From: an uncultured Muribaculaceae bacterium
GTDB lineage: Bacteria; Bacteroidota; Bacteroidia; Bacteroidales; Muribaculaceae
DNA: 6,344 bases
NCBI GenBank assembly: GCA_910584905.1
Contig: CAJUCQ010000036.1
Span: forward strand, 1-6,344
Direction: 5' to 3'
Made by a program: the position numbers and the translations under genes. Positions within the stretch are counted from its first letter, which is position 1. Each line of letters opens with the position of its first letter. Shown one piece after another: positions 1 to 5,066 of this stretch. Below the pieces are notes generated by a model, which had not been told where the DNA came from, ran no database searches, and was given only the letters and a program-made list of their open reading frames with translations.

Positions 1-175
1 CCATCGACACCTTTTCGCCGAAAACGATGCGGAATGCTGATTTTAACACTGCGGCCAATCCTGTGGCCGTTAATGCTCCCATGCTGTTTGTAGGAGCTTG
101 GTTGATTGCTTGTTGCATAACTACTGTGTGTATTGCGGTTAATAAAAAAACGGCTGTTACCGTTGCAATACACAC
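1..175 (-). CDS. Partial hydrophobic protein, GTG start, runs off left edge
   Basis: An open frame reads leftward from a GTG at 175 and is still open at base 1 (58 codons seen). The likely start is the GTG because AAGGAG (185-190) lies 9 nt upstream, an unusually clear Shine-Dalgarno for a Bacteroidetes; an in-frame TAG (197-199) closes the frame above it. An alternative start is the in-frame ATG at 118. The peptide opens with a hydrophobic segment (about residues 2-19, core VTAVFLLTAI) and has a second apolar stretch around residues 32-52 (core TATGLAAVL), so a small membrane protein is possible. I do not recognise the family. The first 19 codons coincide with both arms of a 17-bp inverted repeat and with a terminator-like arm plus T tract, so base composition here may be shaped by RNA structure and not by protein. 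It could also be a non-coding conserved element that happens to be open. Confidence 0.42.
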   Translation of the reverse strand, partial: MCIATVTAVFLLTAIHTVVMQQAINQAPTNSMGALTATGLAAVLKSAFRIVFGEKVSM

Positions 176-316
176 AGTAGTCGTCTCCTTAGAGCACTAA
201 TATGGGTCGGTAACAGCCGCGTATGGCTGGTATGTCCGGGCATAAAAAAAGCCCGCTATATCATGTCGAGCATTAACCGGGCTCTGCGGGGAACGACTAA
301 CGTCCATGTGTATTGC
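119..316 (-). promoter_or_regulatory. Structured RNA leader with competing helices (candidate attenuator or riboswitch-like element)
   Basis: In the leftward transcript four sets of pairings are visible. (1) AGCCCG at 283-278 pairs with CGGGCT at 255-250, followed by seven U (250-244): a terminator shape. The CGGGC of that stem can pair instead with GCCCG at 241-237. (2) CGGCTGTTACCG at 219-208 pairs perfectly with CGGTAACAGCCG at 162-151, again followed by seven U (150-144), though with a 45-nt loop. (3) The segment at 181-165 pairs perfectly over 17 bp with 136-120. (4) The segment 184-165 can instead pair with the 5' end of the transcript: TGTGTATTGC (174-165) with GCAATACACA (316-307), and ACGACTA (184-178) with TAGTCGT (299-293). 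Helices 3 and 4 exclude each other, and both interlock with helix 2. The contested segment directly follows the Shine-Dalgarno (190-185) and includes the GTG start at 175. The pairings are seen directly; the switching role is inferred. Confidence 0.6.
197..307 (-). CDS. Possible 36-aa leader peptide
   Basis: An ATG (307-305) about 9 nt after the predicted transcription start opens a 36-codon frame beginning MDVSRSPQSP and ending AAVTDPY before a TAG at 199-197. It covers both upstream arms of the structured leader and stops 7 nt before the AAGGAG that serves the next frame, an arrangement that would couple translation of the leader to folding and to the downstream start. It is in the same frame as the downstream GTG ORF, with only the TAG and eight codons between. 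Alternatives are a chance ORF in a structured RNA, or the upstream half of a gene cut by a nonsense change. No Shine-Dalgarno is visible before the ATG. Confidence 0.3.
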   Translation of the reverse strand: MDVSRSPQSPVNARHDIAGFFYARTYQPYAAVTDPY

Positions 317-320
317 GTCA

Positions 321-352
321 CAAATTTACAACAATATTCTAAATATACAAAA
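321..352 (-). promoter_or_regulatory. Bacteroidetes-type promoter of the structured leader
   Basis: Reading leftward, TTTTG (352-348) and TAAATTTG (328-321, matching TAnnTTTG) are separated by 19 bp, the spacing expected for the Bacteroidetes primary sigma factor. This places the RNA 5' end near 314-317, so the transcript begins with GCAATACACA, which is one partner of the leader's long-range helix. Confidence 0.75.
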
Positions 353-377
353 AAGCGGGGGCGATTTTCGCCCCCGC
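349..377 (-). terminator. Rho-independent terminator of the DUF5053-like gene
   Basis: GCGGGGGCG (355-363) and CGCCCCCGC (369-377) form a perfect 9-bp GC stem with a 5-nt loop. On the minus strand it is followed by six T (354-349). It starts 39 nt after the stop codon of the gene at 417-692. Its T tract runs into the -33 box of the next promoter, so the two transcription units are packed end to end. Confidence 0.88.
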
Positions 378-416
378 AAAATGCACATCAGAGTTGACAA
401 GAGAAGTTTTTACCAC

Positions 417-692
417 TCACTCTAATGTGTCTGCAAGTTCATCCAGCTCAAACGATAACACCCGTAAAGCGTTGGCCAATTTTTTACGTTCTTCTTGGGT
501 GAAGTCATCCGGCTTCCCGTTATTAATGTTATGGTTAAGTTTCTTGCTGAACCAAGAACGGGATTTGCCGAAAAATCGTTTGGCGAGATATGCCCCGTTA
601 AGCACATTCATCACATCACATTCAGAAAGGTCGGTAATTTGACTCAAAACCGGACTTTCCGCAGTTCTTGCATCAATTTCTTCGATAGTCAT
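417..692 (-). CDS. DUF5053-like small protein
   Basis: A 91-residue acidic, mostly helical protein starting at the ATG at 692. Residues 35-62 (core YLAKRFFGKSRSWFSKKLN, then NINNGKP) and the following FTQEERKKLANAL (64-76) resemble the DUF5053 family, short proteins of unknown function frequent in Bacteroidales prophages and integrative elements. The pattern of a helix, GKSRSW, a linker NGKP and a second helix would suit a small helix-turn-helix-like fold, but no function is known. The ending FELDELADTLE suits an exposed or coiled-coil helix. A strong hairpin lies only 15 bp above the start and no TAnnTTTG box is visible between it and the gene, so expression probably depends on read-through from the 46-aa gene upstream. 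The family assignment is from memory of the pattern. Confidence 0.75.
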   Translation of the reverse strand: MTIEEIDARTAESPVLSQITDLSECDVMNVLNGAYLAKRFFGKSRSWFSKKLNHNINNGKPDDFTQEERKKLANALRVLSFELDELADTLE

Positions 693-705
693 AATTGTTT
701 TATTT

Positions 706-737
706 AAAAAGCCCTCCCCTCCGTAGGAGAGGGCTTT
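706..737 (-). terminator. Intercistronic terminator between 46-aa and DUF5053-like genes
   Basis: AAAGCCCTC (708-716) pairs with GAGGGCTTT (729-737), with further pairing inside the loop. The minus strand then reads TTTTT (710-706). It begins 4 nt after the stop codon of the 46-aa gene and ends about 15 nt before the next ATG. The plus strand also has a T-rich 3' side, so it could work in both directions. Confidence 0.82.
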
Positions 738-741
738 GTTT

Positions 742-882
742 TCAGACCTTAATCAGCTGCTTCACAAAGTCTATAATTATTCTTCTAAACTTTTTTCGGG
801 CAGCCTTGTCTTTGATTAGGTAGAAGTCAAGCATCAGTTCTTTGATGTCATCTACTTCTTGTTCAAATTCTTCTCTTGTCAT
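742..882 (-). CDS. Small 46-aa charged helical protein, unknown function
   Basis: The frame starts at the ATG at 882 (MTREEFEQEVDDIKEL) and ends at the TGA at 744-742 (VKQLIKV). It is an acidic helix followed by a basic one (residues 25-37, KDKAARKKFRR) and then an aliphatic tail, with no cysteines, signal peptide or membrane segment. I do not recognise it. Although short, it is well supported: a textbook promoter sits 39 bp upstream (-7 box 921-928), and a strong terminator stem begins 4 nt after its stop. The charge split suggests a small nucleic-acid or protein-binding accessory factor, but that is only a guess. Confidence 0.72.
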   Translation of the reverse strand: MTREEFEQEVDDIKELMLDFYLIKDKAARKKFRRIIIDFVKQLIKV

Positions 883-910
883 AGAAAAAGTGGTTTTAAG
901 TTGTGTGCCT

Positions 911-986
911 TATGGCATTACAAAGATAAGAAACATTTGTTGATTACGCAAATTTTTGGGTAGGAATTTTTGAAAAAAATGCCATA
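911..986. repeat. 9-bp inverted repeat flanking the promoter of the 46-aa gene
   Basis: TATGGCATT (911-919) and AATGCCATA (978-986) are perfect inverted copies. The first covers the predicted transcription start just after the -7 box; the second lies 26 bp beyond the -33 box. Two half-sites around a promoter suit a looping repressor, but the pairing could be chance. Confidence 0.45.
921..952 (-). promoter_or_regulatory. Bacteroidetes-type promoter of the 46-aa gene
   Basis: On the minus strand TTTG (952-949), a 20-bp spacer and TATCTTTG (928-921) match TTTG-N19-21-TAnnTTTG exactly. The start of transcription would fall near 915, giving a leader of about 33 nt. Confidence 0.85.
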
Positions 987-1002
987 CGATTCGCGCAAAA
1001 TA

Positions 1003-1032
1003 AAAAATACCCTCGCCGTGATGGGCGAGGGT
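1003..1032 (-). terminator. Terminator after hicB
   Basis: ACCCTCGCC (1009-1017) and GGCGAGGGT (1024-1032) form a perfect 9-bp stem with a 6-nt loop. On the minus strand it is followed by TATTTTTTATTTT. It lies 30 nt after the hicB stop and separates the toxin-antitoxin unit from the promoter of the 46-aa gene. Confidence 0.88.
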
Positions 1033-1062
1033 TGCCACTCTTTGGCTTTGAGAATTGCAAAA

Positions 1063-1461
1063 CTAAACAAGCGACAGAGAGGCTAATTCGGTGGCGAGGC
1101 GATGTATGCCTGTTTCGATTTTTTCGAGCTGAGCGTCCGAGATGGGAGTGTCGCCTTTCTTGTACTGGCGCATGAGTCCTGGATTGATGCCGAGGTAACG
1201 ACCGAGGGCACTGACGTTGAACATCGAGTAATATTCAAAGAGCGAGGAGATGTCAAAATGAAATTCGACTTCGGCAGTGAGTTCGGACGGAACCGTTTGG
1301 CCACGCTCGACGTAATCGCTGCTGACTTCCTCAATGGAGTTAAAGAAATCTTCTTTAGCCTCCTTTACGGTATCGCCGGTGCCGATAAGCGTGCAGTGTT
1401 CGCCGTCGGTATTGTAGGCGATATAGGTGCCGTCCGATTGTTTTTCAATACTTACTTTCAT
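1063..1461 (-). CDS. hicB: HicB family antitoxin with C-terminal DNA-binding domain
   Basis: A 132-residue protein with the two-part HicB plan. Residues 1-58 match the HicB partial RNase-H fold: MKVSIEKQSDGTYIAY, a strand, and the helix TVKEAKEDFFNSIEE. Residues 82-125 form an XRE-like helix-turn-helix (NVSALGRYLGINPGLMRQY, then ISDAQLEKIETGIHRL). In the family the N-terminal part binds HicA and blocks its RNase activity, while the HTH binds the operator and represses the operon. It lies 69 bp downstream of hicA; a terminator-like hairpin sits in that gap and no separate TAnnTTTG promoter is visible, so its level should depend on read-through from the hicA promoter. The 19-bp inverted repeat over that promoter (1748-1805) is the obvious operator. 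The start at 1461 fits: the N-terminus matches the family's usual beginning. Confidence 0.9.
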   Translation of the reverse strand: MKVSIEKQSDGTYIAYNTDGEHCTLIGTGDTVKEAKEDFFNSIEEVSSDYVERGQTVPSELTAEVEFHFDISSLFEYYSMFNVSALGRYLGINPGLMRQYKKGDTPISDAQLEKIETGIHRLATELASLSLV

Positions 1462-1498
1462 ATCGGGTAGGTGTTATGGGTTTATTTCTTTGTTTGAA

Positions 1499-1528
1499 AA
1501 GAGAGGGAGGAGGCGCCCTCCCTCTCTT
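1499..1528 (-). terminator. Terminator-like hairpin between hicA and hicB
   Basis: GAGAGGGAGG (1501-1510) and CCTCCCTCTC (1517-1526) pair perfectly, extended by two A-T pairs to 12 bp, with a 6-nt loop. On the minus strand the stem runs into TTTTC. It begins 2 nt after the hicA stop. It could set the toxin-to-antitoxin ratio by partial termination, or protect the hicA message; the short T run makes full termination doubtful. Confidence 0.65.
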
Positions 1529-1530
1529 GA

Positions 1531-1713
1531 TTAGAAACCGATCCGCTTTTTAAGGGCCATCATCAGGCCTTTGCGAACCTCTTGAGAGCCGTGCCGCTCG
1601 ATGAGAATTTCATCGCCCGTTTCGGGATTGTAGTAGCGGTCATGTTTTTTGCCGTGCTTTACAAGTCGGTAACCGTGAGCCTCGGCAATCTTAATGAGTT
1701 CTTTCCATTTCAT
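1531..1713 (-). CDS. hicA: HicA family mRNA interferase toxin
   Basis: A 60-residue basic protein with the double-stranded-RNA-binding-like HicA fold: MKWKELIKIAEAHGYRLV (helix and strand), then HGKKHDRYYNPETGDEILI with the family's catalytic histidine (His24), and a final helix around QEVRKGLMMALKKR. HicA toxins bind and cleave mRNA and are neutralised by HicB; the pair stabilises mobile elements or aborts infection. The ATG at 1713 is preferred over the in-frame ATG at 1755: the earlier one lies upstream of the predicted transcription start (-7 box at 1742-1749), and 60 residues is the usual family length. Toxin-before-antitoxin order is normal for hicAB. All recognisable key residues are present, so the toxin is probably active. 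Confidence 0.9.
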   Translation of the reverse strand: MKWKELIKIAEAHGYRLVKHGKKHDRYYNPETGDEILIERHGSQEVRKGLMMALKKRIGF

Positions 1714-1741
1714 GTCAAAGAGCTTGTTTAGTTTTGCACTA

Positions 1742-1772
1742 CAAAGATATGACATTTTTGTAATATAACAAA
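1742..1772 (-). promoter_or_regulatory. hicAB promoter
   Basis: On the minus strand TTTG (1772-1769), a 19-bp spacer and TATCTTTG (1749-1742) match the Bacteroidetes consensus. Transcription would begin near 1736, about 23 nt before the hicA ATG at 1713. Confidence 0.85.
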
Positions 1773-1805
1773 GTTTTCGGACAAAAATATTACATAAATG
1801 TCATA
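1748..1805. promoter_or_regulatory. 19-bp inverted repeat: probable HicB operator
   Basis: TATGACATTTTTGTAATAT (1748-1766) and ATATTACATAAATGTCATA (1787-1805) are inverted copies with 18 of 19 positions matching, centres about 39 bp apart. One arm overlaps the -7 box, and the -33 box lies in the 20-bp gap, so protein bound to the arms would cover the promoter. HicB antitoxins commonly autoregulate through such repeats; assignment to this HicB is inferred from position. Confidence 0.75.
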
Positions 1806-1814
1806 ATTATTTTT

Positions 1815-4718
1815 TTAGAAAGGCAGTGGGGCTTGTGTCGGAGGGGGTGGTGGGGGATTCTTCAGGCAGTCGGCCTCCTGTTTGGTGCGTAGATATATCA
1901 TTTCCTTTTGCACCTTCTTGTGGGTAATCGGGTCCTCGATACGGCGAAGGATTCGACCGCCGGAGGTGTGGAGTTCTTCAGGGTTCAGGCAGTCGATATA
2001 ATCACAGGTAAAGCAAAAACCTTTCAGCTGCTTGGAAAATTTCTGCATAGTGATTTTACTAACGCCGGAGAAGCGTTTATAATCCTCGTAGGCTTTTTCT
2101 CGGATAATCTCGCAGTTCAGGTTGTCGCCGTTTCCGTTCTCGTCGATAGCGAAATAACCTTCAGCCCACTCTCTGAAGTTGTCGGACATATCCCGGAGGT
2201 ATTTACGGAATATGATATTACCCATTTGAGGTTCGATTTTCACAGGGAGGGAAGCAACAGAGAGGTAAAACCGGACACACTGAAGGATAAAATTTATATC
2301 TGCTTCCCACTCTGCCTCGGTGTAGTTGCTTCCGAACAGGTCTTTATTAAAGTCCGTTCGTATCTGACGCGTTTCGAGATAGTCGTTATCTTCTGTTCTC
2401 TGGTGATAGTAGTCGGAGAATACTACGAAAAGCATACGGCCGACGCTTGAACCGTCGAACTCTTTCGGAACGTAGTTTGTAGTAAACGCGAATTTCGGCG
2501 CGTCGTTGAACGTCAGGGTATAGGCTGAAACGTTCTTTGTGTTGATTGTGATGTCGCTCGTAATATTGTCGTAGAACTGTTTGAACGGCAGATACTCGTC
2601 GCAGTCGTCAACGACAACGATACCGAGGTGCTTACTTACTTGCTCAAACGCGAATTGATTTTCCAGTAATTTAGGATTTCGCCCGGACAGTTTGAGCCAG
2701 CGGGTGAAGTTCGACAGGGCGCGGAACATGAAGGATTTACCCGAACGGCCGTTACATTGATCGTTCTCACCCACTACGTTATCCATGACGAACGGTGCCC
2801 ACGCTCTCGACTCTGACTTGTAACGGTGCATCATAAACCCGATTGTAAAAATCTTGTTTATAAGGCACTGTTTTTGCTCCTGGATTTCGGCGGCGGTCAG
2901 TCCGGGACCGGCGATATTGAAGCGGTTTTCCTCCAGATATTGCGCGGCTTCTTCGGGCGGAAGGTCGGCAAGATTCTGCTCCAGTTCCTTACGCCAGTGA
3001 ATACGCGACGAGTTAATCAGGTATTTGAAATAATTCGAGGAGTGAGGCAATACGTTGATATCGAAATCCTCGCTTTCGAAACACCCTTCGGGGTGTGTAA
3101 TCTCGAACATTTCGGGAAGGAATTTGATATTATGTCCAATAACATTTTCCTCCCACACATAGCGGCCGATAGCGGCGGTTCTATTGTCGTGCCTGATGAT
3201 TTCTTTACCTGTAACCTCTATGGCGAAGTTAGGGAAGTAAAAGAATTGCGACCGCTCGGTATAGTTGGTAAAATCCGGGTCGGTTTCCGTCAGGGCTTCC
3301 AGAGAGGCGGCGGAGAGGGTCGGCGTTGTTAATACGAGGTTGCGCAGCTCGCGCGGTCGGGCCGTTTCGATAGTCCAGCGGTGAACGAACTCGCGGATTT
3401 CTTTCGGGGTAACGAGTTTAACGATATTGCCCTCGATACGGACAAATTGAGTTCCGGGCGCGTGTTTATCCTTCAGTGTATAGAACCCGTTCAGCATTAA
3501 AAATTCATGCAAGCACGAAACGTCGATACTGTATTTTAATTTTCCGGTTTTCTCCTGTTTGGAGGTGTACCAGAATTTCGCCGGCGTAGCGAGTTCGAGA
3601 AGCCCCCGAAAATCGCTTTTCTCCTTGCGGAGTTCTATCCAGTCGCGGAAGTCTTTGCGCGGCTTGCCCCGGTTATCTCTGTAATTGGATAACCACGACG
3701 GGAGCCATATCGTATGAAGGTCGATAAAGCGCAAAGCGAGTTCCGTACCCTTCAGGCGGCCCGTTGTGTCGATGTCCGGTATATTGTAGACTACGGAAAC
3801 GTATCGGTTTATTTGCCGCCACTCCTCCTCGCTTACTTGATAGGTTTCGGAGTTGAACCACAAAGGGAAGTAACCGAGGGAGCGGACACAAATCGCGTCG
3901 CGTTCGCCGGAGCAAATCACCGCTTCGGGCAGTTTCTGCTCCTTGTAGGTTTTATCCTCATTCGCTGGGTCAGCGCGGAACGTCTTTTCTTCCCTCTCGT
4001 TGAACTCGGTCCATTGTGCGGCGAGTTCAAACAGTCCGTTAACATAGTGTTGGGGCTTCTTCCCCTTCGGCTGATATTGGAAACGCCATTGTTTGTCGGC
4101 GTTCAGAGGCTCGTAAATCTTATAAAAGCGGTCGCGGTTGCCCTTTGAATCAGTGAACCAGCATTCCCGCATAAAAATCGGGTAACGCTCGTTTGAATAC
4201 TTATAAACCGCCTCGCGATTCTTTACGGAGATAAGGGCCTTAACCCGGTACCAGTGCAACGCCTTCAGGTGTTCAGGAGTTACACGCGGTCCCATAACGC
4301 GGCATTCTTCGGTTGTGAACTCTTGGTCGATTTCCCAATAGGTTTCACCGTCGACCTCCTCCGGCTTCGCGGGTTGCTTGCGAATATCCGGGCGGTTTAC
4401 GGAGCGGTTTATTTCGTCTGTTACGTTGAATATCTGTGCGAGGTCGAGGATTGCTTCAGGGAATCGCAATCCTGTCTCCTTCATGTGTACCGCTATCGGG
4501 TCGGTCGCTCTGCCTTCGTCACCGAAATCGGTAATTTTCCAAACCTGGAAGCCTTGTTTTGTCGAAAATAGTTTAACCGCCGTGCTGGGTGTCCGCTCGT
4601 CGTGGCGTGTCTTGAACGGCTTTTTACTCCGGGCTGCTTCCCTTACTTCTGGATAATGCAACGCAAGTATATCGAGGCCGTCAGAGGTCGCGGCGTACAA
4701 TTTTTCAGGGGTTACCAT
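1815..4718 (-). CDS. Large TOPRIM-SF3-like primase-helicase replication protein
   Basis: A 967-residue protein starting at the ATG at 4718. Residues about 1-110 hold a primase-like N-terminal region without the cysteines of a classical zinc finger. A TOPRIM-like domain follows at about 265-330, with CSGERDA (Glu272) and the acidic pair in IPDID (Asp315, Asp317). The C-terminal half has a helicase-type ATPase: a P-loop CNGRSGKS (655-662; Lys661), a Walker B IVVVDDCDE (700-708), a sensor-like FAFTTNYVP (743-751) and a probable arginine finger in SSVGRM (Arg761), the order seen in SF3 helicases of phages and plasmids. The likely role is priming and unwinding at the element's own origin. Oddities are cysteine in place of the first P-loop glycine and a six-proline run at 955-960 near the C-terminus. 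It is the major gene of the leftward early set. Precise family membership is not certain. Confidence 0.83.
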   Translation of the reverse strand: MVTPEKLYAATSDGLDILALHYPEVREAARSKKPFKTRHDERTPSTAVKLFSTKQGFQVWKITDFGDEGRATDPIAVHMKETGLRFPEAILDLAQIFNVTDEINRSVNRPDIRKQPAKPEEVDGETYWEIDQEFTTEECRVMGPRVTPEHLKALHWYRVKALISVKNREAVYKYSNERYPIFMRECWFTDSKGNRDRFYKIYEPLNADKQWRFQYQPKGKKPQHYVNGLFELAAQWTEFNEREEKTFRADPANEDKTYKEQKLPEAVICSGERDAICVRSLGYFPLWFNSETYQVSEEEWRQINRYVSVVYNIPDIDTTGRLKGTELALRFIDLHTIWLPSWLSNYRDNRGKPRKDFRDWIELRKEKSDFRGLLELATPAKFWYTSKQEKTGKLKYSIDVSCLHEFLMLNGFYTLKDKHAPGTQFVRIEGNIVKLVTPKEIREFVHRWTIETARPRELRNLVLTTPTLSAASLEALTETDPDFTNYTERSQFFYFPNFAIEVTGKEIIRHDNRTAAIGRYVWEENVIGHNIKFLPEMFEITHPEGCFESEDFDINVLPHSSNYFKYLINSSRIHWRKELEQNLADLPPEEAAQYLEENRFNIAGPGLTAAEIQEQKQCLINKIFTIGFMMHRYKSESRAWAPFVMDNVVGENDQCNGRSGKSFMFRALSNFTRWLKLSGRNPKLLENQFAFEQVSKHLGIVVVDDCDEYLPFKQFYDNITSDITINTKNVSAYTLTFNDAPKFAFTTNYVPKEFDGSSVGRMLFVVFSDYYHQRTEDNDYLETRQIRTDFNKDLFGSNYTEAEWEADINFILQCVRFYLSVASLPVKIEPQMGNIIFRKYLRDMSDNFREWAEGYFAIDENGNGDNLNCEIIREKAYEDYKRFSGVSKITMQKFSKQLKGFCFTCDYIDCLNPEELHTSGGRILRRIEDPITHKKVQKEMIYLRTKQEADCLKNPPPPPPTQAPLPF

Positions 4719-4742
4719 AACTTGTAACAGATTACAGAATTA

Positions 4743-4750
4743 CAAATATT
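4743..4750 (-). promoter_or_regulatory. Weak candidate -7 box for the primase-helicase gene
   Basis: On the minus strand AATATTTG differs from TAnnTTTG only at its first base and lies 24 bp above the ATG. No TTTG occurs 19-21 bp further up; the poly-G tract occupies that place. Read-through from the genes upstream may be the main source of transcript. Confidence 0.3.
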
Positions 4751-4764
4751 TCCGGTATTTTCTA

Positions 4765-4775
4765 CCCCCCCCCCC
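4765..4775. repeat. Poly-C/poly-G homopolymer, 11 bp
   Basis: Eleven C on the plus strand (G on the coding strand) lie 46-57 bp above the primase-helicase ATG, where the -33 promoter region would be expected. Runs of this length are prone to slippage in replication and in sequencing, so its length may vary within a population. Confidence 0.95.
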
Positions 4776-4861
4776 GATTTTCGGTAATCGGCTTCGTCGC
4801 TTCGCTTGGCGAAGAATTGAGGTTGTCCGGTAACTGTTTTGCAAAGAGAGCGACAAAACAG
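4774..4861. repeat. Cluster of inverted repeats in the gap above the primase-helicase gene
   Basis: Three perfect inverted repeats follow one another in the 168-bp non-coding gap: CCGATT/AATCGG (4774-4779, 4786-4791), CTTCGC/GCGAAG (4800-4805, 4809-4814) and CTGTTTTG/CAAAACAG (4834-4841, 4854-4861). CGGTAA also occurs twice (4782-4787, 4828-4833), with a CGGTAT at 4753-4758. Operators, an RNA leader or part of a replication origin are all possible; nothing distinguishes them here. Confidence 0.5.
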
Positions 4862-4886
4862 GGAATGGGGAAGGACGCGCAAAACA

Positions 4887-5066
4887 TTAATTTTCATTGC
4901 TGAATAAATTTAGTTGTATAGCATAGCCAAACGACGTTAATCGCGATTCCACACGAGCGGAACGGCGGCCGGTCGGAACCGTGACTATTCGCTCGGTCTT
5001 GCTGAAGGAATAGCCACTGCGCCGGGCGTAATATCGCAGGTCATACAGCGTTTTCGGGTCGCGCAT
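4887..5066 (-). CDS. Unknown 59-aa basic protein
   Basis: I take the ATG at 5066 as the start (MRDPKTLYDLRYYARRSGYS); the longer open frame up to 5171 would overlap the upstream gene deeply and gives a less protein-like beginning. The product is rich in arginine, tyrosine and serine (RYYARRSGYSFSKTE, then VPTGRRSARVESRL) and ends LNLFSNEN, with no membrane segment or cysteine. The basic stretches could contact nucleic acid. I do not recognise the family. Its start overlaps the end of the 96-aa gene by 26 bp, which suggests translational coupling within one operon. It ends 168 bp before the primase-helicase gene. Confidence 0.65.
   Translation of the reverse strand: MRDPKTLYDLRYYARRSGYSFSKTERIVTVPTGRRSARVESRLTSFGYAIQLNLFSNEN

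Noticed and set aside
1..392. CRISPR, retron or insertion-sequence terminus as explanation of the inverted repeats
   Set aside because: There is no regular spacer-repeat series, no reverse transcriptase frame and no transposase frame in view. The repeats fit transcript folding better.
394..707. Plus-strand and second minus-strand frames over the DUF5053-like gene
   Set aside because: They are other frames of a gene supported by family pattern and terminator; their translations are serine-rich or low in plausible structure.
1102..1470. Plus-strand 122-codon frame opposite hicB
   Set aside because: It is antisense to a recognised HicB protein and has no supporting signals.
1714..1755. Longer hicA start at 1755
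   Set aside because: That ATG lies upstream of the predicted transcription start and would add 14 residues not usual for HicA.
1908..4571. Several plus-strand open frames of 105-180 codons across this stretch
   Set aside because: They lie opposite the continuous primase-helicase frame, have no promoter or ribosome site, and their translations lack domain-like patterns.
4712..4897. Minus-strand 61-codon frame through the gap above the primase-helicase gene
   Set aside because: It crosses the poly-G tract and inverted repeats, overlaps the primase start, and its translation looks like random sequence. Tract-length change would also break it.
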